This document shows positions 47,183 to 52,270 of a DNA stretch of 52,270 nucleotides, piece after piece; positions within the stretch are counted from its first letter, which is position 1; every line of letters starts with the position of its first letter. This DNA is from Streptomyces regalis (GTDB lineage: Bacteria; Actinomycetota; Actinomycetes; Streptomycetales; Streptomycetaceae), in the NCBI RefSeq assembly GCF_001509475.1, contig NZ_LLZG01000371.1, forward strand, positions 1 to 52,270, in the 5' to 3' direction. Both the position numbers and the translations under genes were made by a program. Below the pieces are notes generated by a model, which worked only from the letters and a program-made list of their open reading frames with translations, searched no databases and was not told the DNA's origin.

Positions 47183-47230
47183 AAAGGGATGCGGGACATG
47201 CCTCGCAAAAGGACGCGGGACATGCCTCGT
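47183..47230. repeat. Two tandem 24-base repeats upstream of the SDR gene
   Basis: GCGGGACATGCCTCG occurs at 47191-47205 and 47215-47229. The surrounding 24-base units (AAAGGGAT and AAAAGGAC leading in) differ at only a few positions. They lie between the SDR start and the antiporter pseudogene and could be operator sites or a local duplication. Confidence 0.6.
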
Positions 47231-47254
47231 CCGTTCACACGACTGCCAGGGAGA

Positions 47255-48517
47255 TCACCGCAGACTGCGCACGTCCAGACGCCGCAGCACCCGGTCCACC
47301 ACCTCGGGATCGGCCCCCGGCTCACTGCGCGCCGCCAGTACCTCGTGCCGCGCCGCACTCGCATCAGCAGCGGGTGCGGCGGATCCAGGGCGAGCTGCTC
47401 CTCCCTGCGCTCCTCCTCGCCCATCTCCGGGCTGATCCGCACCCCCATCTCGAACGCCCGCCGCAGCATCTGCTCGGACAGTTCCTCCGGCAGGCCTCGA
47501 CGGCCTCGATCTCCCGCAGCCTCCGCTTCGCCGCCTTGGCCGCCCGCACCGCCAGCTGCTATCACCCCGAAAGCGATGAACACGATCTCGTCCCGGTCGG
47601 GAAAGCCGGCGCCTGAATCCGTCTGAAGCGGAATGGCCAGCGCCAGGGCGACCGAGGCGACGCCCCGCATCCCCGACCACCGCATCACGATGGTCTCGCG
47701 CCGGCTGACCGGGATCTCCTCGTCGTAGTCCCGTTTCGCGTGCATCCGCTTGGTCAGCCAGGTGGCCGGCAGCAACCACAGCAGCCGCACCAGCCCGGCG
47801 AGCCGCGTCATCACGTCGTCGGCGTCGGTGGCGTATTCGGCGAGGAACAGGGCGGTGACCAGCACGGCGAGCACGCCGGAGCCGTGGAGTTCCTCGGCCG
47901 GCACGTACGAGGCGTACGGCACGAGCAGTGTGAGCCCGATCTGCAGGGTCGGGTCCCCCAGCAGATCCATCAGCTTGTTGGCACCCCACCCCAGGGCGAG
48001 CCCGACGGCCAGCGCCACCACGGCGGAGAGCACCAGATCCAGCCCGGCCTCCCACGGCGAGAAGCTGCCGCTCACGGCTGCCGCGATCGCCACGTGGTAC
48101 AGCACGATGGCCGTCACGTCGTTGAAGAGCCCCTCGCCCTCCAGGATGGACACCAGCCGCCGCGGCAGCCCGAGTTGCCCGGCGACAGCGGTCGCCGCGA
48201 CCGGACCGGGCGGCGCGAGGAGCGCGCCCGGCGCCACGGCGGCGGCGAGCGGCAGCCCCGGCACGATCGCGTGGGCCACCGCGGCCGCGTACAGCAACGG
48301 CGGCAACAGCTTCAGCGGCAGGATCAGCTCGGGCGGAATGTCGACATTGGGCACGAAATCGAGGAGCGCGAGGACGATCCCGAGCAGCGTCATCAGCACC
48401 GGCGCCGGCAACCCGACCCGGTTCCCCCATCGGGACACTCACCACGGCCCCGAGCAACAGCACGAACAGCAGGGCCAACTGATCCACGGTCAGCGCTCCG
48501 GTGACGTCGGCTTCCAC
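47255..48517 (-). pseudogene. Na+/H+ antiporter (CPA1) pseudogene with deletions, frameshifts and a micro-inversion
   Basis: The parts of a Streptomyces CPA1 antiporter are recognisable, but no single frame spans them. The start (GTG 48517, VEADVTGALTVDQLALLF) shifts frame at a run of five G (48424-48428). The second frame then carries VGLPAPVLMTLLGIVLALLD, LPRRLVSILEGEGLFNDVTA and MRGVASVALALAIPL. Segments of about 30-50 residues seem missing at about 48280, 47795 and 47560. RAAKAAKRRLREIEAVE lies in a third frame (47500-47550), LPEELSEQMLRRAFEMG returns to the second, and the end AARHEVLAARSEPGADPEVV is in the first. VRRIQGELL reads on the opposite strand (47366-47399). Total 421 codons against about 525 expected (from memory). 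Confidence 0.85.
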
Positions 48518-48575
48518 AAGGCATACCTCGAGCCTGCCAGGCCGCCCTTCTCACCAGCGCGTTCGGGCAATTCGG

Positions 48576-49064
48576 CTACAGAACGCGCCGCATCGCCCGG
48601 TGCGGTATCCCCGCGTCGGGGAACTCCGGCCCGTACGCCACGTACCCCAGCCGCTCGTAGAACCCCAGCGCATGCGTCTGCGCGTGCAGGTTCACGGCCG
48701 CGAGCCCACGCGCGCGTGCCGCCTCCTCGATGGCCCGCACCAGCGCGGCGCCGACGCCGAGGCCACGCGCCGCCTTCGTCACCGCGAGCCGCCCCAGTGA
48801 CCCCACCGACGGATCGCCGTCGACCTTCGCCGCGGCCGCCTCCCCGTACAGCAGCCGCCCGGTGCCGAGCGGCACCCCGTCCGCCCGGACGGCCAGCACA
48901 TGCACGGCGACGGTGTCGTACGCGTCGTACTCCAGATCCTCGGGAACGCCCTGCTCCCCGACGAAGACCTCCTTGCGCACCGTGAAGCACATCTCACGGT
49001 CGGCGGGGTCGTCGGCGACCCGCACCGCATACGACGGCGACGGCGACGGCGACGGCAGGCTCAC
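48576..49064 (-). CDS. GNAT family N-acetyltransferase
   Basis: A 162-residue acetyltransferase. The CoA-binding motif A reads [19 protein letters not shown] (about 92-110), followed by [19 protein letters not shown] typical of the ElaA-like group. [13 protein letters not shown] near residue 30 is also characteristic. The N-terminus [11 protein letters not shown] is encoded by a hexamer repeat. GTG 49064 overlaps the stop of the pseudouridine synthase gene (GTGA). Confidence 0.88.
   Translation of the reverse strand: MSLPSPSPSPSYAVRVADDPADREMCFTVRKEVFVGEQGVPEDLEYDAYDTVAVHVLAVRADGVPLGTGRLLYGEAAAAKVDGDPSVGSLGRLAVTKAARGLGVGAALVRAIEEAARARGLAAVNLHAQTHALGFYERLGYVAYGPEFPDAGIPHRAMRRVL
49033..49056. 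repeat. Hexamer repeat (GACGGC)x4 in the GNAT gene
   Basis: Four perfect copies of GACGGC on the plus strand, coding for the Ser-Pro repeats at the N-terminus of the acetyltransferase. The unit is a multiple of three, so copy changes would keep the frame. Confidence 0.8.
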
Positions 49065-50005
49065 GCGTACGTCTCCTCGCGGACCTGGTCCAGAGCCTCC
49101 TGCAGGTCGGCCGGGTAGTCGCACGCGAACTCCACCCACTGCCCGTCCCCGGGGTGCTCGAAGCCGAGCCGTACGGCGTGCAGCCACTGGCGGGTCAGGC
49201 GCAGCCGCTTGGCGAGCGTCGGGTCGGCGCCGTACGTGAGGTCGCCCACGCAGGGGTGCCGGTGGGCGGCCATGTGGACGCGGATCTGGTGGGTGCGGCC
49301 GGTCTCCAGCTTCACATCGAGCAGGGAGGCCGCGCGGAACGCCTCGATGAGGTCGTAATGCGTGACGGACGGCTTGCCGTCGGCCGTGACCGCCCACTTG
49401 TAGTCGTGGTTGGGGTGGCGGCCGATGGGGGCGTCGATGGTGCCGCTGGTCGGGTCGGGGTGGCCCTGGACGAGCGTGTGGTACCGCTTGTCGACCGTGC
49501 GCTCCTTGAACTGGCGCTTGAGCGACGTGTACGCGTACTCGGACTTGGCGACGACCATCAGCCCGGACGTGCCCACGTCGAGCCGGTGCACGATGCCCTG
49601 GCGCTCGGCGGCGCCGGAGGTGGAGATGCGATAGCCGGCCGCGGCCAGCCCACCGATGACCGTCGGACCGCTCCAGCCCGGCGACGGATGCGCGGCCACG
49701 CCGACCGGCTTCACGATCACGACCACGTCATCGTCGTCGTGCACGATCTCCATGCCCTCGACCGGCTCGGCCACGACCTGCACCGGCGCGGGCGCCTGCG
49801 GCATCTCCACCTCGAGCCAGGCCCCACCGTGCACCCGCTCGGACTTTCCGACCACCGAGCCGTCGACCGTGACCTTCCCCGCCGCGGCGAGCTCGGCGGC
49901 CTTCGTACGGGAGAAGCCGAACATGCGGGAGATGGCGGCGTCGACGCGCTCGCCCTCCAGGCCGTCGGGCACGGGCAGGGTACGGATCTCGGGAATCGTG
50001 CTCAC
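49061..50005 (-). CDS. rluD: RluA family pseudouridine synthase
   Basis: A 314-residue enzyme that converts uridines in 23S rRNA to pseudouridine. An S4-like RNA-binding domain ([19 protein letters not shown], about 25-43) precedes the catalytic domain with the aspartate in [19 protein letters not shown] (about 138-156). [10 protein letters not shown] and DLTYGA are family motifs. It is probably RluD-like, modifying helix 69, although the exact site is not certain. ATG 50005. It lies 94 bases after lspA on the same strand. Confidence 0.92.
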   Translation of the reverse strand: MSTIPEIRTLPVPDGLEGERVDAAISRMFGFSRTKAAELAAAGKVTVDGSVVGKSERVHGGAWLEVEMPQAPAPVQVVAEPVEGMEIVHDDDDVVVIVKPVGVAAHPSPGWSGPTVIGGLAAAGYRISTSGAAERQGIVHRLDVGTSGLMVVAKSEYAYTSLKRQFKERTVDKRYHTLVQGHPDPTSGTIDAPIGRHPNHDYKWAVTADGKPSVTHYDLIEAFRAASLLDVKLETGRTHQIRVHMAAHRHPCVGDLTYGADPTLAKRLRLTRQWLHAVRLGFEHPGDGQWVEFACDYPADLQEALDQVREETYA

Positions 50006-50099
50006 CCGACGAGTATGCAGGACGGGGCCGACAGCCCCGTACCGAGCCTGTGGACAACCCTTCCGGACCCTGCCGGACCCTCCCCGGCCCTTGCGGGCC

Positions 50100-50696
50100 T
50101 CAGTCCTTGTGGACGGTCCCGTCCGGGTCCAGCCCCTTGAACGACAGCAGCACGATCAGGATGCCGCCGCACACGATCGCCGAGTCGGCCAGGTTGAACA
50201 CGGCGAAGTACTTGGGCGCGATGAAGTCCACGACCGCGCCCTCGAAGACGCCCGGCGAGCGGAAGATCCGGTCGGTGAGGTTACCGAGCGCACCGCCGAG
50301 CAGCATGCCGAGCGCGATCGCCCAGGGCAGGCTGTACAGCTTGCGGGCGAGCCGGGCGATCACCACGATCACCGCCGCCGCGATCACCGTGAAGATCACG
50401 GTGAAGGCCTCGCCGAAGCCGAAAGCCGCGCCCGCGTTGCGGATCGCCTCGAACTTCAGCCAGTCCCCGATGATCTCGATCGGCGGGTGGTGCTCCAGCT
50501 TGGCGACCACGAGCATCTTGCTGACCAGGTCGAGGGCGTAGGCGAAGGCGGCGACCCCGAACAGCACGGCGATGCGGCGCCGGCCCCGGGGCCGCTCGGC
50601 CGCGGCTTCCTTCGCGTTCTCGTCGGACTGCTCCGGCTCGGCTCCCGCCGCCTCTGGGGTATCCGGCGTACCGATGATGCGCTCCGCCTCTGCCAC
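50100..50696 (-). CDS. lspA: Lipoprotein signal peptidase (signal peptidase II)
   Basis: A 198-residue aspartyl protease of the membrane that cuts prolipoprotein signal peptides after Lgt action. Four transmembrane helices lie at about 45-65, 95-120, 125-140 and 168-190. Catalytic aspartates are in GNLTDRIF and FNLADSAI, and [12 protein letters not shown] and VVDFI are family motifs. A soluble acidic/Arg N-terminus of about 40 residues precedes the first helix, a Streptomyces feature. GTG 50696. It lies between the DksA-like and pseudouridine synthase genes. Confidence 0.95.
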   Translation of the reverse strand: MAEAERIIGTPDTPEAAGAEPEQSDENAKEAAAERPRGRRRIAVLFGVAAFAYALDLVSKMLVVAKLEHHPPIEIIGDWLKFEAIRNAGAAFGFGEAFTVIFTVIAAAVIVVIARLARKLYSLPWAIALGMLLGGALGNLTDRIFRSPGVFEGAVVDFIAPKYFAVFNLADSAIVCGGILIVLLSFKGLDPDGTVHKD

Positions 50697-50766
50697 GTGA
50701 GTCCTTCAACCTAGGTACCTGACTGAGGACGAGAGTACGACACGTCCGGCGGCACCCGAATACCGG

Positions 50767-52270
50767 TCAGTACCGGCGTTCTTGCTTCTGCTTGCATTCG
50801 ACGCACAGCGTCGCGCGCGGGAAGGCCTGCATGCGCGCTTTACCGATCGGGTTGCCGCAGTTCTCGCACAGGCCGTAGGTGCCCGCGTCGAGCCGCTCCA
50901 GGGCCCGCTCGGTCTGCGTGAGCATCTCGCGCGCGTTGGCGGCGAGCGCCAGTTCGTGCTCGCGCGTGATGTTCTTGGCGCCGGTGTCCGCCTGGTCGTC
51001 GCCGGCGCCGTCCCCGGAGTCCCGCATCAGGCCGACCAGGGACTGCTCCGACGACGTGAGCTCCTCGCGCAGCCGCATCACCTCGGCCATCAGCTCGGCT
51101 CGTGCCTCCTCGACCTCCTCGGGGGTCCACGGGTCCTCGCCGGGGCGCACCGCGAGCTCGCCGGGCTCCACCGCGGCGATGCGTGCGTTGGGAACGGCGG
51201 TCTTCGCCGCCGTGGCTGTGCCAGAAGTCTTCTTCGCAACCACCGTCGTGGCTCCTGTCTGCTCCGCGGCCTGCGCCGCGCCCGCCTTCTTGGCCCTGCT
51301 CTCGGTGACCGCCCTCTTCCCTGCCGCGGCCCTCTTGGACGTGGCGCTCGCCCTGGACGCACTCCTCTCCGAGGCCCTCGCCCCGGAGCCCCCCTTCGCC
51401 ACAGCACCGCCCGCCACCACACCGACGCCCTTCTTCCCGGCCGCCGTCTTCCCGGCCGCCCTCTCTCCGGCCGCTTTCTCCCCGGCCGCCGCCTTGCCGA
51501 CCCCTTCCTTCCCAGCCGCCCTCTCCCCGGCCCTTTTCTCCCCGGCTGCCCTCTCCCCGACCCCTTCCTTCCCGGCCGCCTTCTCCCCGGCCGATGCCTT
51601 CCCGGCCGTTCCCTTCCCTACGGCCACCTTCACTACCGGCTTCTTGGCGGCACCTTCCTTGGCCACGGCCTTCTTGCCCGCGCCTCCCTTAGCCCCGCCT
51701 CCCTTGCCCGCGCCTCCCTTGCCCGCCGCCTTCCTGGCCGCGCTTTCCCTCGATGCCGTCTTCTTCGCGCCCGCCTTCTCCGCCGCCGCCTCTTGGGCCG
51801 CCGCCCCCTTGGCTCCCTTGCCCCCGGACAGGGCCTTCTTGGACACCGCCTTCTTGGCCGCAGCTTCCGTGGTCGTCGCCTTCGGGGCCGCGGACTCCTT
51901 TCCGGCCGCCTTAGAAGCCGCGGACTCCTTTGCCGCCGCCTTCTCGGCAGCCGACTCCTTGACCGCCACCTTCCTCCCGGCGGACTCCCGCCCAGCCGCC
52001 CGTCCCTCGGCCCCCTTCTCGACCGCCTTCCTCGCAGGAGCCGCCTCGGGAGCGGTCGCCTTCTTGGCCGCGCCTTTCTCGATGGCGCCCTTCTCGATAG
52101 CGCCCTTCTTTGCGCCGGCCTTCGATACGGCCGCCTTCCCACCGGCCGTCTCGGGAGCCACCGTCCTGCCAGTGGCTGCCTTCTTGGCGGCCGCTTTCGT
52201 GCCCGTCTTCTTCCTTGCCGTCTCCGCCCCACCCCCGGCAGTCCCCCGCACCGTCTTCACCGGCTTCCCG
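50767..52270 (-). CDS. DksA/TraR zinc-finger protein with long histone-H1-like Lys/Ala tail (5' partial)
   Basis: The frame is open to the right edge; an in-frame GTG lies at 52260, but the start may be outside. About 370 N-terminal residues are low-complexity Lys/Ala/Gly/Glu repeats such as AAGKEGVGERAAGEK, similar to histone H1 tails and bacterial HupS-type proteins, and likely bind DNA. The C-terminal 120 residues form a coiled coil (EEVEEARAELMAEVMRLREE) and a DksA/TraR zinc finger, CENCGNPIGKARM then CVECKQKQERRY. Family members modulate RNA polymerase. The tail is unusually long for this position. Confidence 0.85.
   Translation of the reverse strand, partial: GKPVKTVRGTAGGGAETARKKTGTKAAAKKAATGRTVAPETAGGKAAVSKAGAKKGAIEKGAIEKGAAKKATAPEAAPARKAVEKGAEGRAAGRESAGRKVAVKESAAEKAAAKESAASKAAGKESAAPKATTTEAAAKKAVSKKALSGGKGAKGAAAQEAAAEKAGAKKTASRESAARKAAGKGGAGKGGGAKGGAGKKAVAKEGAAKKPVVKVAVGKGTAGKASAGEKAAGKEGVGERAAGEKRAGERAAGKEGVGKAAAGEKAAGERAAGKTAAGKKGVGVVAGGAVAKGGSGARASERSASRASATSKRAAAGKRAVTESRAKKAGAAQAAEQTGATTVVAKKTSGTATAAKTAVPNARIAAVEPGELAVRPGEDPWTPEEVEEARAELMAEVMRLREELTSSEQSLVGLMRDSGDGAGDDQADTGAKNITREHELALAANAREMLTQTERALERLDAGTYGLCENCGNPIGKARMQAFPRATLCVECKQKQERRY

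Noticed and set aside
47179..48438. A continuous minus-strand frame of about 420 codons read as an intact antiporter
   Set aside because: Its start and end are out of frame with recognisable family sequence, and several helices are missing, so it is called a pseudogene.

Overview
The window is high-GC actinobacterial DNA, almost certainly a Streptomyces chromosome. Reasons: very strong G/C bias at third codon positions, many GTG starts, genes coupled by ATGA or GTGA overlaps, typical Streptomyces intergenic repeats, and a trp/his gene order that (from memory) follows the S. coelicolor core region around SCO2028-SCO2075. No tRNA, rRNA, CRISPR array, insertion sequence or prophage is visible.

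Layout. (1) 1-6736, plus strand: one coupled operon of three ADP-ribosylglycohydrolase (DraG/ARH) paralogues, a ribokinase-like PfkB kinase, a CaiB/BaiF CoA-transferase and a CitE-like lyase; the first gene runs off the left edge. (2) 6827-16465, minus strand: hisI, trpE, a degenerate repeat array, the trp-associated membrane protein, an HGxxPAAW protein, a DUF2752 protein, trpC, trpM, trpB, trpA, a DsbA-like protein and lgt. (3) 16605-19100: a TIGR03085 protein, an MFS exporter and its ArsR-type regulator with a large palindromic operator. (4) 19219-24939, minus strand: the his operon hisD-hisC-hisB-small membrane protein-hisH-hisA(priA)-ridA-hisF. PriA presumably also does the TrpF step, which links this block to the trp genes. 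(5) 25119-34139: a pentapeptide-like membrane protein, a TPR-like protein, a Lon-N-domain protein, a YbaK/EbsC deacylase, a 24-codon ORF that looks like ribosomal protein bL37, a DUF2567 protein, an ABC exporter pair, a NYN nuclease-like protein and a 54-residue basic protein. (6) 34252-41021: dnaE, a DUF2252 kinase-like protein, a membrane protein and a second DsbA-like protein. (7) 41152-49064: a small secreted protein, phoD, an M43 secreted metalloprotease, a dienelactone hydrolase, an MscS channel, an SDR, a badly damaged Na+/H+ antiporter pseudogene and a GNAT acetyltransferase. (8) 49061-52270, minus strand: an RluA-family pseudouridine synthase, lspA, and a DksA/TraR protein with a histone-H1-like Lys/Ala tail that runs to the right edge.

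Most genes are housekeeping: amino-acid biosynthesis, lipoprotein maturation (lgt and lspA), replication and envelope redox. The most unusual items are the antiporter pseudogene (several internal deletions, frameshifts and an apparent 34-bp micro-inversion), the bL37-like micro-gene with a possible leaderless promoter, the 0.7-kb degenerate repeat array after trpE, the ADP-ribosylglycohydrolase/kinase/CoA-transferase operon, the operator of the ArsR gene, and a mini-repeat and a probable deletion inside the ribokinase gene.
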